In this document: in pieces, positions 47,240 to 58,935 of the stretch
How the letters are laid out: every line of letters begins with the position of its first letter
Position numbering within the stretch: the stretch's first letter is position 1
Assembly (NCBI GenBank): GCA_029891345.1
Contig: CM057009.1
Location: 302,723,466 to 302,787,465, forward strand
Length of the DNA: 64,000 bases
Origin: Dryococelus australis
Lineage: Eukaryota; Arthropoda; Insecta; Phasmatodea; Phasmatidae
Direction of reading: 5' to 3'
The notes under the pieces: generated by a model
Told to the model about the DNA's origin: nothing
The model's input: only the letters and a program-made list of their open reading frames with translations
Database searches by the model: none
Program-made: the position numbers and the translations under genes

Positions 47240-47643
47240 TGTTCGTTGCGAGGCCCAATGCTTATATACTCTGGCTTCGACTGGCGCACCAAGAGAAAAA
47301 AAATACTTTGACTCCAATTAGGAAACCAAGAGAAAAAATAAAAGTCAGAAGGTAAAAAAGGGGGATGTGAGAGGAACCTCCTTTTTGCATTGTAAAAAAA
47401 TTATTTCTGCCCCGAGATAATTCTAGCATAATAATGAGGCCAAGATGAGTAATATATGCCAGTGGCCTCACCGGCCCATGTATGAACACTAGTCATGCCT
47501 TTGACCGAGCGCATGTCAGATACACTGATGAGAAAAAAATTAACATTAACATATGAGTGTGTGATGTATAAAAGAAAAAACTCGCTTATAGCGTAATCCT
47601 TCCCTACCACCATGAAATAGGAAATAAATTATTTTCTTGGTGC
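47240..47643. other. Spacer with overlapping minus frames
   Basis: Two minus-strand frames of 70-75 codons (47613-47401 and 47489-47262) have no family signature. One has hydrophobic segments. I cannot support either as a gene. Confidence 0.3.
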
Positions 47644-47651
47644 ATATATAA
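47644..47651 (+). promoter_or_regulatory. TATA-like element before the coiled-coil ORF
   Basis: The sequence catatataaac lies about 115 bp upstream of ATG 47766. A capped leader of about 85 bp would result. Inferred from sequence only. Confidence 0.35.
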
Positions 47652-47765
47652 ACACCACGCACTTTGGTCTAGCCCCAGAGTGCTAGGGATAGCAGATATA
47701 ACACTGTTTAGTAGCAGATATTTAGCACCATTAGTAGTAGTGACCATTAGTCAAGTTTGGCAGAA

Positions 47766-48034
47766 ATGTATAAGGTTGGCGAAAATAAGATAGAGTTAGA
47801 TAGGTTATTTGAGGGAATGTAATCTAATTTTGTCGAAATGTATAAAAAGTTTTTGAGGCACCATAGTACAATAACTGAAATTAATTTACTCATAGCAAAA
47901 TATACAGAGGCAAAAGAAGAATTGGAGAAACTGTTGGAAATTCAGAATGAAAAAGGGAAGGAATTGATAAAAGAACATAGAAAGTTTATGAATAATTGGA
48001 ATGAATTTAAAAAAAAATCTATAACAGGATGCTA
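47766..48034 (+). pseudogene. Short coiled-coil protein with one in-frame stop
   Basis: ATG 47766 starts a frame that meets TAA at 47820-47822 after 18 codons and then continues open to 48034. The second part is a charged heptad-like helix (KEELEKLLEIQNEKGKELIKE) and a basic C-terminus. The first residues resemble those after the stop (MYK near both starts), perhaps a small duplication. It lies between mobile elements and the virus-like cluster, and its origin is unknown. Confidence 0.4.
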
Positions 48035-48209
48035 AAAAATACCGAAAATTAAGTACCAAACATTGTCACTGCAACATTGCACAGACTTTATTGCAAAAAA
48101 GTTAATGGTTTGCTTTCTTTAGAAGCAAAGGAAAAAAATCTTAAAGTAATTAGATGTTATTTTTAAAGTGTTATATTTTGTTTGATTTTAGGGTGTAACA
48201 GACTGTAAT

Positions 48210-48710
48210 GTGTTTAGTTTTCACAGCATGACCAACAGCCAATGCTGGGGGAGAGGGCCAGGGAGAGGAGCCGGTGGACGAGAGCATCAACTATACAGTG
48301 GCTCCTTCTCCAATTACATCTGCTGTCTCTCACCCAGCCACAGCCACAGCTCCAACATCCGCAGCAACAGTGGCTCCAGCGGCAGCCGCTCATTTATCAA
48401 CTCTGGTTCCCCAAGAGGAGGAATCCCAGCCTCTCACCCAGCAGCAAATGCTACAACACCAGCAACAACTCCAATCGCAACATCTCCAGACTCAGCACCA
48501 GCTCCAGACCCAGTGCCAACTCCAGACCCAGCACCAACTCCAGACCCAGCACCAACTCCCGACCCAGCACCAACTCCCGACCCAGCACCAACTCCAGACC
48601 CAGCAGCAGCTAAAGAGGCCCAAACCTCTCGCTCAGCAACAGCAGCAATTCCCACCACACTCTCCACACACCCAGTCCCTACCACAACCCCAACCATGGG
48701 TCTAAGCTAA
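48210..48710 (+). other. Pro/Gln-rich repeat ORF region, frame uncertain
   Basis: An 18-bp unit, ccagacccagcaccaact, repeats about six times at 48495-48605. The repeat keeps all three plus frames and one minus frame open. One frame gives (PDPAPT)n. Another (48274-48705) gives a Gln-rich chain with an acidic start and a clean end. A cryptic acceptor tgattttag precedes at 48183-48191. The Gln-rich frame is my preference because it has a plausible start and compact stop. A non-coding minisatellite is equally possible. Confidence 0.35.
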
Positions 48711-49169
48711 ATTCGAGCTGTGTAGGGGTTGTATGGTGGGGAGAGAAGTGTGGGAAGAGAAATGTTTTAATTGTATTATTTCCCAAAGTATGGGTAACTT
48801 TTTTATATTAAAACCATTTACTAAAATTATATATCCTAACTCAAGGGATCCCAATTCCTATTACTTATATGTACCCTCGGGTAACTATTAATTAATATAT
48901 TATACTTTTTTAGAAAAAATATGTTGTTTTATACATGTAATCTTTTATTTTTTATATTTGTCATCTTTTTATATTTATATTGTTTTCAAAATAATTTTTA
49001 TTTATTCAAAAAAATAGTTTTTTTTAAATTTATTATATTACCTTCAGGAATCATCTGTCTCTTTGAAATTTAATAAAGTGTTTAAACACTCATTCAACCA
49101 AACTGAATTTAAGAAAACATTTGGCGAGCAAAATAATGTGTGCATTTTATTGGAATGTCTGAACACATT
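48711..49169. other. AT-rich spacer at the left edge of the virus-like cluster
   Basis: No gene; long T runs and the AATAAA at 49072. The virus-like cluster seems to begin just to its right. Confidence 0.4.
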
Positions 49170-49863
49170 CTAATAAGCTCGTATCAAATGAGGTTCGAAA
49201 TAACAAGAATGTTCGTATATTTTGGCCGTATACTTTTCTCCAAACTTTTCTATCTGAGCTTGTAAAACGCAATTGCAAATCGCATTCATGATTAGTGAAC
49301 TTGGAGAAGTGATTATTTGTCCTGTTGGATCTGAATTTATGTTAACGTGAACACATTGAAAGTCATTTGCATTTGGTAAAGTGTGTACACGAGTACTCTT
49401 GATTGAACATGCCACATTATGAGCTGGCCGTTTGACATAATGTCTTATGCATCACGAATAGCAGTTTTGGTTTTTACAGAAGTTGTAAACTTAGTTTTAA
49501 TATTTCCCGCATAAATGTCGAGCATGTGAAAGAAAACATTTCTCCAGCTAACGGCATATTATTCTGCAGTGAGAGTGAAAAAAGTCTGTCCGAAAAACAG
49601 AGTATCAAAGTTTTCCAATTTAGGTACAAAGTATACATCGGCTAAATTTTTTGCACTAATGTACTCTTTAAACTGGTTGTATATGTAGTCCCCAATTTGA
49701 GTAGGCTATCAATTAAATGGACAAATCTCAACGGTGATGTCAAGTATTCGTTTAAAGATAGGGCATTAGGCTGTATTGAGACTTTGACTGATCCTCGAAT
49801 ATATAGGCAGTTCACAGTAAAGTGAGCACTTTTTGAAGCTGTTTCATCAGACATAATAACCAA
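49170..49863 (-). pseudogene. Virus-like gene of unknown function
   Basis: Frame pieces 49863-49642 and 49415-49170 are collinear on the minus strand. They are joined by a readable middle part (49640-49420) with frameshifts, giving about 230 codons. The N-terminal piece has SAHFTVNCLYIRGSVKVSI and a LSLNEYLTSPLRFVHLID helix. The C-terminal piece has HVNINSDPTGQIITSPSSLIMN, a compact alpha/beta look. It does not resemble the transposons to its left. Context places it in the viral cluster. Confidence 0.4.
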
Positions 49864-50082
49864 TTAATATATTACATAGTGGCCTCGGACTTTTCGTGTT
49901 GGCTATGGTGAATGCATTCACTGTGTTTATTACGCATATGGCAGGGTTTATATTAACATGTGGGGAAGGATATTTATTGGTTGAAAGAAAAAAGTAACTA
50001 GGGCTTCAAAAGTGCTCACTTTATCGTGAACGGCCTACAGTTGCGATTACATTCGTATACAAACTCATTGTGTAATTTCAAT

Positions 50083-50286
50083 TTAGTGGACAGAGAAGTG
50101 TCGTATTTGTTCCTCGTCATTCCCGTTGAATGATTTGCATGTTCCGTCATGGTTTGATAGGAATGATAAATTAGGGAAGTAGCCGTGTGAAAACTCGTGA
50201 ATAGCATTTTTGTACTTGCACGTGAGCGAAAGCCGATGTTGATCGTCAATTTCGTTTTTTTTTTCTGGAATGGAAACACGTTTCAT
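50083..50286 (-). CDS. Virus-like ORF, unknown
   Basis: A 67-codon frame starts MKRVSIPEKKNEIDDQHR and includes a FSHGYFPNLSFLSNHDG stretch. An overlapping frame (50279-50016) is longer but less balanced. It could be the 5' part of the preceding minus gene, disconnected by the local rearrangement at 49806-50040. Unknown family. Confidence 0.3.
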   Translation of the reverse strand: MKRVSIPEKKNEIDDQHRLSLTCKYKNAIHEFSHGYFPNLSFLSNHDGTCKSFNGNDEEQIRHFSVH

Positions 50287-50490
50287 TATATCTTTTTTTT
50301 TTTAGTTTACAAATGGATATATAAAGAGTCGTTAAGTCTTATTGTGGAAGTAGCAGTTGTTGTAGCAGACAAGTTGATATTTTGAGTTAATTACAAAAGT
50401 GCGAGAGGGTGACAGTTTTTTGACCTATAGATAGTCTTCGAGTGTGGTGCTTGGGAACTTGGCCCGAAAATATTGAAATTTTAGCGGAAT

Positions 50491-50689
50491 TTAAGTATTG
50501 TTATTAAGATCAGTATCAAATTCCTCTTCGAAATCTTCGTCAGAGTTTTTGTCATCGTCATTTTCGCGAGTGTAAATACATTCCAAGAGAATGTTGCCAA
50601 GAAGACATGTAAAACCAGTTAAATTAGTCCAAAGTTTGCAGTTCTGTGTCGTTGTAGATATTTTTGAACATTCCCAATACTCTGGTCAT
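50491..50689 (-). pseudogene. Small virus-like gene with acidic C-terminus
   Basis: On the minus strand MTRVLGMFKNIYNDTELQTL is followed, after a frame change near 50620, by LTGFTCLLGNILLECIYT, a possible membrane segment. It ends in an Asp/Glu-rich tail (DDDKNSDEDFEEEFD) at TAA 50491. It is divergent to the polymerase gene that starts 220 bp away. Family unknown. Confidence 0.35.
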
Positions 50690-50909
50690 TGTGAAACTTA
50701 GTTTGTTAGCCACGACTAAAGTTTCTTACAAAGTTTTCTAACAAAGAATTTTGGCTCTCCACATTCTTTAAATCTACACAATAAAATATATATATTGAGG
50801 TATTTCATCTACAACAACCAGATAAATGTGGTGGGTATCGATGTCAAAAATATGAAGAAGCGCATCAAGAACTTACCCCCTCTCGATATACTTTCTAGTT
50901 GCTGAAAAC

Positions 50910-53900
50910 ATGAAATATGAAATATGCCAACTGCTGATTGAGTTATATGAACCGTATATAGATTCAGTCGTCGACACGACAATCTCTCTGGAAACTAATT
51001 CTAACTCGCTGCTGGAAACTTCGACTCAAAATGCGGCAAGCACATTGTACGTTTCATATAATGTGGTAAAAATTGAATTTCTCACCACGAGTAACTTGAA
51101 CACTGTCTACAAATTTCTCATGGAAAATAATTGTGGAAAAAAAATACTACTTTACCATCCAGTCGACTGATGTGTATTTCATATTGCAAATGGAGTTGTA
51201 CATAGATGATGTAACTTCAGAGGGGGTGTTGCAAAATTCATCCATCAAACTGAATCCACTAGCAAAACTAAAGTTTCGCAGGCCGAAACATGGAGTCGGT
51301 AATCTCATGGTGGAAAACATATTACGTGCAAATGGTCTGGACACAGTCACCGAGTCTAAACATCTGATCCTGGACATGTCTTACGACTGCACTAATCTGT
51401 ACAAGTACATTGCTGTCGTGCAGTTCGACATTGAGATGGGAGTGGAAAATTTGGAAGTCTTGCCCCCAGGGAGTCTCACTCCAGAAAAACTGCTCATGTT
51501 TTTGCTCTATTGCGAGTATTTGGATGTCGAGGTTAGTATACTTTCGTATCTAAAATGTCGTGGAATGCCCGATGATTTCGATGTGGAAATGTGGAAGAAA
51601 TACGAACTACTGCCCGGGAAATGTATTTGGATCCAAGATTTCTCACACGAAGAGGATCTCATGACTAATTTTCTCTTTTGGTATAGCCAGGGATACGTGC
51701 TGAAAATGTAACAGGATACCAAAATTATCCGCATTATTTCATCGGCCACAACATTATCGAATACGATTTGAAATTTCTATTGACTCGCTTGCGGGTTCTC
51801 AATATATAATGCGAAATAAAAGAATTTGTAACCCTCGGAAAATTAGCAGTGGCTCCACTCATTCGTTTTCACTGCGATGGTATCATATTTTTTCCTTTGA
51901 CGATCTTGAAAAAAAAATGCATTGGCGAGTTGGAATTGGTCATTGGGGAACCTGACTAAAAATTATCTGAGCCAAAAGTTCATAAAAATTGATTTGAACT
52001 CTGTGTTTATGCGAATTTATTATATTCTAGATGACATTATCACAGACGATGACTTTCGTCACGAGTACATGAAAAATATCTTACATGTCGAGCTCTACAA
52101 CACAGAAAAGTTTGATGCAGTGAACAGTCAATATACAAACTTGCAAGTGCGCCACACCGCGTACATTGGTGGTAGTGTTTGGTGTAAATTTATGGGTGAA
52201 ACAAACACAGACTCTGTTTGGTATACTCTGCTGCATAGAACAGGCTTTAATTTACAATAGGGATTGCGTAGCCATGGTCTGACTTAACAACAAGTTTAAT
52301 TTGCCAATTTTTTACCAATCAATTGGCCAATCTCTTTAACTATGGTCCCGAAGACAGTTCGATGAGTGCCATTTCGCGCCTGATCGCGAACGTGTTCCTG
52401 TATCATTTGCTATCCTTTGGTATGTTACCTGGATACCAGAGTAATGATTTCATTTTACTGGCCATGCCAGATCTGAATTGTTTGTTGCTCGCCTAAAGAA
52501 TGTCCGCGATGGACGTTAGACCAATTTACACCAAAACAAATTTCAAGTACACAAAAAAAAGAATATTCAGGAGCCATGGCATTTGTGAACCACTGTCTTT
52601 TTTTGGAATGTTATTCAATGTTATGTCAATAGTTTCTACCCAAACATTATCATCAACAAACAACTTTCCAGATCGACTGCCGATTGCTGCTGCACCAAAG
52701 CATTGAATATAGTGTTTCAAAATGTTCCTATGTCCCGCAACACGTTCAATGAAATGCTGAGGAATCATGAAATTTTTCTGTACTTGACAGAAGATAAAAA
52801 CCAAAATTATCCGGAAAACATGAACATGATGTATTCCGGCCAACCTATCAGGAATATGATACGTTCTGTCATGGAACTAGATTCGTTGGCTGGCGATACT
52901 CCCATTCTGATTCGTTTACTCTTATGTGCCAAACCTCTATCCACCATAAACTTATAGTCTTTCCTCGGCCGTAGAAAACCTGTAAAGAAACAAATGAAAT
53001 CTCCAAAGACTGAAATGCAAAAAAAAAAAAATCTCTGAAGAGACATGAATCTAGAGTACTCGGTGTTGGATGCGAAGCAACTTTCGCTTAAAATTAAAAC
53101 CTATGGGCTTTTTGGCACTCTATCTTTCAAGTTTGTCAGCATTCCCGTAGCCATAGGCATAACTTCTTATACATTTATGTCTAGTTACACCCATTCTGTA
53201 TCTACTGCACACGATTCGTGAACACAAAGAAACGATAAACAACCTGGCAGAAGAGGAGCTCATGCAGTTGGTAAATTTCATTCACCAAGGTGCTTACGAT
53301 ACCTACACTAATAAGGAAGCAAATAAAAAAACTTATTATGTACAACAAGACGAAACTCCGTGCCGTTGTTCGCAAAATTCCGCGATTATATCGCGAAATA
53401 GTCTTTGATACAAATACTGATGGGTATCAATCAACAAATATTTTGAAACTGGACAGTAACAGGTTTATCGAACTCATTAATGAAGAAATGAACATAATAA
53501 ATGGAAGGGGTATCATTCTTAAAGGCACTGAGATACTTGCATCTATTTCACTGGTGAAGAAAAAGTACTTGCATTTGACAAAACTGATTGATTACAGTGT
53601 ATTTTGCAATAATCCAAACCAAGATGTGTTGAAACCAACTGTTATAAATTGGAAAAATTCCTCTATTTGGTATACCAGACGGAATTGTACGAAAATGTAA
53701 AGTTTGTTATGCTCAAAAACTCATTGGCACCTCAAAAGTACATTGATGGTCTTGGTTCTTCCTACATCGACTGTAAGAAAATGGCACTCTTGTACAATCT
53801 TGAAGTCTGTCAGGCAGATCGGTACTGGACTTTGGAAAAGTATTCCAAATTACCACAGAGACAAAAAAACTAACAATTTGCCATAGCCCGAAATGTATAA

Positions 53901-54129
53901 GATTCATTATGGTAAATATCTACGCTATTATGTAGAAGTCATACATGCAATTTTGAATGCAGCCATGCCTCAGACTCTTACAAAAACACACACAAAAAGA
54001 TGCAATGAATTGTTTAAAAAATGGTTTAAAAGTTATGAATTTTATCTAACAGAACACAAAGTGCATTTGGATACTGCAAATGGGAAATTTCCAAAGGAAT
54101 TAAGTGAATGTGTCATTTATGACAAGTGA
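50910..54129 (+). pseudogene. Family B DNA polymerase of a large dsDNA virus, decayed
   Basis: This replicative polymerase carries a 3'-5' exonuclease. Motifs occur in the canonical order along 3.2 kb. Exo I is FDIE at 51424-51435. Exo II is GHNIIEYD at 51744-51767. Exo III is YNRDCVAM at 52253-52276. Motif B is KQLSLKIKTYGLFG at 53075-53116, followed by an IPVAIGIT helix. Motif C is VFDTNTDG at 53401-53424, in which the first catalytic Asp appears as Asn. The KKxY motif is at 53554-53565. Motif A was not identified (expected 52600-52800). At least six frameshifts or stops break the gene. The last segment (53893-54129) may be its C-terminus or a separate small gene, and an AATAAA-like signal follows. 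Length (~1070 codons) suits viral polymerases. It is not the protein-primed type. Confidence 0.8.
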
Positions 54130-54335
54130 TTCTTAGATGATGTGAAAATAAATTGTAAAAAAATTAAAACACCTCTTATAATATGGTTTATTTGATTTTA
54201 TAAAGATAATATACATGAGGTTTTTAAAGTACAATACTGCATCTGGCTCGACTTGACCACCCCTTATACAAATCCACATGTACTACATTGTTGATAATTG
54301 GTTTTGAGTAACTCCTCTGTGAAGTTCCATTTGTG
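54130..54335. other. Intergenic between converging genes
   Basis: Short AT-rich spacer with aaaataaa after the polymerase stop and the 3' end of the minus gene. Confidence 0.35.
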
Positions 54336-54843
54336 TTAGTTTTTTTTTTCAATTTCATAACAAAAAACCGATATCTTGAAATCCTTACTATTGACGGACA
54401 TATTTATTATATCACTTATAGATGTGTTAGATGCTCGATCTATGGATGATTTGGTTGTTTCAACTGCACTGTCCATAGCCTCGCTGTTGAGGAACAAATC
54501 GATTGTGTTGTCACCAACCTCACCATCGATAAATGTGTTGGCTGCATTGTCCATAGCCTCGCTGTTGAGGAACAAGTCGATTGTATCTCCCAGTTGACTG
54601 TGTGTTCCATCACCATAGTGTTTACTACCTCGTCTTTGACTGATGTGTTAGACTGTATTTTCCATAACCTTGTACTGCTGTGTAGACAGCATTGTCCACT
54701 ACCTCATCACTGACTAACATGGGGAAATATATGGTGTTGTAATGCATCATTCCATGTTTGATGGATGTGCAGTTCACAGCCACACCCCCCCCCCCACCCA
54801 CATCATCCACCCTCATTGTGGTAGAGTTTGTGTCTCTCCCCAT
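54336..54843 (-). pseudogene. Virus-like repeat protein, 26-residue units
   Basis: Read from Met 54843, a Gly/Asn-rich start is followed by repeats of NSEAMDNAANTF-IDGEVGDNTIDLFL type. The 78-bp unit occurs at 54472-54549 and 54550-54600, with related SDEVVDNAVYT-type units upstream. A frame change lies near 54625. The protein converges on the polymerase. Function unknown. Confidence 0.4.
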
Positions 54844-55385
54844 TCTTTAGATCGAATGAATCTCATCCGATTAAAGTACCACAGTCTTGGTTCGTGAACA
54901 CAATCATTCATCCTTGCATATTTTTTTAATTCTCTTATGTAGGAATCCTGTGAAGTCTCTATCTGTCTACTGATGGTGTATTTGTCTACATCATGTTCTC
55001 CATACTCGATGGTAAATGCAAGAAATTCTCGAAATCCCTTGTATGAAAGTTTATCTTTGTTTCAAATTGCTTCATGTTTATTATATATGTGAATAAACTC
55101 TTTTACATAGTCTTTGCTAGCATAAAATTTTTAAAACATACTTCCAGACTCAGAGGACTGTGCTGACTCTTCAAGTTAGAGGTATGAGTGCCTCGGGAGC
55201 TGTGGTAGCGTTAGCAACATTACATAGTCTTTTATACCTGTTATCATAAGAGATTAATATTTTTTTTTTAAATTTTCCCATCCCCCATCTCGCTGTCTGT
55301 CTTATTTTGTATTGCTTTTTTACTTTTTTTATCAATTGATACCTATGTAACTTTTTATAAGTAAAAAATATAAACTTTTCAAGCC
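54844..55385. other. Spacer in the virus-like cluster
   Basis: I see no long frame on either strand. Short minus pieces may be a decayed gene. Confidence 0.3.
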
Positions 55386-55973
55386 ATGAACTAAACTGGG
55401 TGGATGTAGAGACTCTGTGGGTGGAATGGAAATATTATTACACATTGTTCGATATGTGTATGAAATCGGCAAGTAGACATAGGGGTCATCTCATTTTAAC
55501 CAAATATATCTGCCACAATTGGCTAAATTTCACGAAAAAAGAAACTCTCTGGCTTACAAAATTGTGATTGCCAATCACATTAAACATTTTCCATTGTCAT
55601 TCACAATGCAATACATATGTGACTATAACATGTTCATTTTAAATTTTGATAGTATTTCTTTGTATTGTGAGAAAACAATGTCAAAATTGAATTCAGGGGA
55701 TACAAATTACAATTCATATGGTCAAATCTAGCAGACAATGACAGACTTGTTTGCGCTGGAAGACTCGACCAATGATGTGCTATGGTGAGATTGACAACCA
55801 GTTTACTTCATTGAATAAATTTTGGGCTCTTATTCCAATATGTGTAACATTTTTAATATGTTCAAACGTGATGCAAACCAAATAAAAGAGTTTAAAAAAA
55901 TTTGCCACCAATTTGAAGAGCATGATAAAATAATTCTAAAAAAAGACACAGCTTGTGGTGTTTTTTATTTGTA
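55386..55973 (+). pseudogene. Virus-like gene, unknown
   Basis: Plus-strand pieces in two frames run from about 55386 to TAA near 55973. They include WVDVETLWVEWKYYYTLFDMC, then FHEKRNSLAYKIVIANHIKHF and an IKEFKKICHQFEEHDKIIL tail. Two stops and a frame change interrupt it. The composition resembles the neighbouring viral pieces rather than any transposon. Family unknown. Confidence 0.35.
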
Positions 55974-56046
55974 ACACACTCCCAGCTCTAAATACGTGGA
56001 CAGTTTCAGTAGCCGGCATAATAAAGCATGCAATGGAGTGAGAAGG

Positions 56047-56289
56047 ATGGTACGAGCAATATCGAAGTTATTATTTGCAGCAGTTTTGCTGTTTTGCTCA
56101 ACAAACATCTATGCAAAGAAATTGCCATTTTGTTACATCAACTGCAACAGAAAATTCATCCATGGTGAAGGCAATTGATGATCTTTATTTGTTGGTGCAG
56201 TAGAAAAGGATAATCAAAGAAGAATTTATTTGTACAAAGAGAAGAGACGATACTTCGAATCTGATAAATGTGTATGGCAAAGGTAAGAA
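56047..56289 (+). pseudogene. Secreted small Cys protein with two in-frame stops
   Basis: ATG 56047 opens MVRAISKLLFAAVLLFCSTNIYA, a textbook signal peptide cleavable after Tyr-Ala. It is followed by a short mature part with a CYINCN motif. Two consecutive TGA stops (56176-56181) are followed in the same frame by a 34-codon end with KDNQRRIYLYKEKRRYF and KCVWQ. If both stops are decay, the original had about 80 codons and at least 3 cysteines. It could be a viral envelope or secreted factor. No family recognised. Confidence 0.45.
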
Positions 56290-58189
56290 GTAGTATTTTA
56301 TGGATGATGAAAGTGTATTTCCTTTGCTATATTTTTTCTGCCTCTTAACTGAAACGTTTTTGACCATGGGCATCATATCTATCTTATTACCAATATTCAC
56401 TATTCTGTGGAAAAGTCTCGAACACAAGACAATAAGTAGAGGTGTACCAATTTGACAGAAGGAAACAACATTCTCATAACATGTATATTGGAGGAATGCC
56501 AATGTAAACATTGTGTATATATGTATATATATAAAAAATTGTGAAAAGGAATGATATTGTAAATTGTAGTGTATTGTATTTTATATGTAAATGTAACAAA
56601 TTGAAATCTAACTTTAAATGTATTTGTTTCTTTATATATAAAAACCTAAATTAAAATATGGAAGGTTCACATTGTCAAGTGTATCAAATTTGCTTACGAC
56701 ATTATACTATTTTATAACTTGGTTGAACATATGCTGTATTACGCATAAATATGTGTTAATTTCGTTTGCACTGTGTTGAAATAAATTCGCATGTAAGCCT
56801 ATAAGAGAGAGCACACATAACTTTGGTTGTTATATACCAGAAGATTTTTTTCAATTACCATTTTGACGTTTGCCTGGAAGCTATTTACAAACAAGCATTT
56901 TCTTCTGTTATTAATAATACCAATACTATACAATAAGCAATGGACAACAAACTAGATGCTGTTGGGTTTCTTATGGAATCCATTGATATTGATATATGAA
57001 TTTTGACTCAATTAATTTCAAGAGAAAGTATTTGGGTTGTAAACTGCCAAGAAGTATTTACATTCTAGTGCTTCTTATCTTGTGATTTACAAACTACAGT
57101 ATTCAAAGCAAATGTTTTGAATAAATCAGTGTTTATGATATCTTATTTCGGTATAAATATATCTTATTTCATTATAAATTACTGCAATAATCTAATAAAT
57201 TCCTCACATTAGCCAGTATACAATTCTGCTTAGATTACAAATTAAAACTGATAATTTTATTGGTGCTTTTAAAATAGTTTTCTAAAAATATATTTTCATG
57301 TCTGTGTAATGCCTGAAGGCACACAGTCCCAAAAAAACAATCTGTTTCACACACCAGATAATTGTTAATAATAAAACTCAATAATGAAGGCCCAAAAGGG
57401 CTTTGTGTTTGTTTTCAGTTTCTTAGTGAATATAATGATGTCAAGCTACCAATACAATGTGCTTAGAATAGCTCCTTTCATTAGTAAACAAAAATTTGAG
57501 TAATAACTAATAATTTTCTCGAGGAGAAACAAAACAAATGACTTAGAATAAATCTCCCCTGGCGCAAGCTGAAAACTGAAAAAGTGCATGTCATGGGATT
57601 GCCAGAAATGAGTGTAAACTTGTCAACCCATTGTTAAATGTAAGTCTTTGACAGAACCAAATAATGTAAAGAAATGGGCACAACCTGACATTTTGCAGAA
57701 TAATTATTAGTTCCTTCACATATGGATAGTTAAATAACTGTAATTTGTCAGCGATATTGATGTGAGATTATTAAAATATCTTTAAAAAAATATTAATTTT
57801 TTTATAAAACACATTAAATTGTGAAGAGTAAATTATTTCATTCTATGCAGGTAAAAACAAAACAAGTTTGCTTATGGGAAAATGTTTTTTAAAGTAGAAA
57901 ATAGAAAAATATGTGATCATTATTAGAACTAACTGTTTCCCATGAGATAGTGCAATGTGTTTAAATACAAAATATCAAATAAATTAAAATTTTCTTTACT
58001 TAGACAAAGAGTAGGTAATATTACAAGAATTTGTTTAATTTATTTGTTGTTGTTTACAAAAACATCCCATCTTTTTTGATAGTTAATCTACAAATTATCT
58101 GAAATTAATAAATACAAGAGACTATTTTATTTAGTTATTTATATATAATCTATTCTATAATCTTTTTATAAAATATTGTGCATGCCTTA
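56290..58189. other. AT-rich non-coding stretch
   Basis: No gene is supported in 1.9 kb. A 108-codon minus frame (56511-56185) overlaps the secreted protein and is probably a shadow. Confidence 0.4.
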
Positions 58190-58800
58190 TAAGTATTAAT
58201 ATTTTATAATGTTTATTAATATATGTAATGGTTTTCTTCTGTTCTGGGAGGAAGAGTGTTGTTTGCATGTTCAGCTCTCACCATCAACTGATATCCTTTT
58301 TCCAGATATCTTTGCCATATAGCCCAAACTGTAAGGAGGGAAAGAGAGGGGAAATGAAGTACTGCAACATGATTGGTTTTTGAAAGTAAGAGTGGGGGTA
58401 ATACCACATTTCTCGGAATTAAATAACAATGATTACAACACACATGCTTGCAAATTTTCTCGAAAATAAACAACTGTGGTTACAACACACACTTTTGTAA
58501 TTTTTCTCGAAAGTAAACAACTGTGGTTACAACACACACATTTGTGTGACATCATAATCCAAGCTGATTATTGGATAAATTTCCCCCCCCCCTCCTTCCA
58601 TCAACAACCAATTAGAGTGCAGTATTTCATTTCCCCTCACTTCCCTTTCTTTAAAAATTGATTTATATGGTGGTGAAATCTGGAAAAAGGACATCAGTCG
58701 ATGGCGAAAGCTGTATGTGGAAACATCACTCTTCCTCCCAGAGCAAGAGGAATGGAGTATGTATAATAATATTTATGTCTTCATAAAATATAATTAGTTT
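58190..58800. mobile_element. Fold-back MITE with iterated interior
   Basis: Left arm 58233-58315 pairs with right arm 58672-58754. Shared blocks are ctgggaggaagagtg, cag(c)t(c/t)(t/c)(c/g)(a/g)ccatc(a/g)actgat and tcctttttccagat. Weaker pairing extends outward to about 58200/58790. Inside are three tandem copies of a ~55-bp unit with tttctcgaaa(a/g)taaacaactgtggttacaacacaca. No coding capacity. Confidence 0.75.
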
Positions 58801-58935
58801 TGTATATATATATAATTAGAATTATTTTATTACATCATGCTCGAAATATTGTAAACATTTGCATTTTTTTCATCACCCACAAGTATATAACTAAAACAAA
58901 TCTTTATTTATATATACATCTAACTTCGTACACCT

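Noticed and set aside
48434-48697. Gly/Val-rich minus-strand frame
   Set aside because: Antisense shadow of the 18-bp repeat.
52526-52843. 105-codon minus frame
   Set aside because: Lies opposite the polymerase between exonuclease and motif B; the plus strand shows the collinear motifs.
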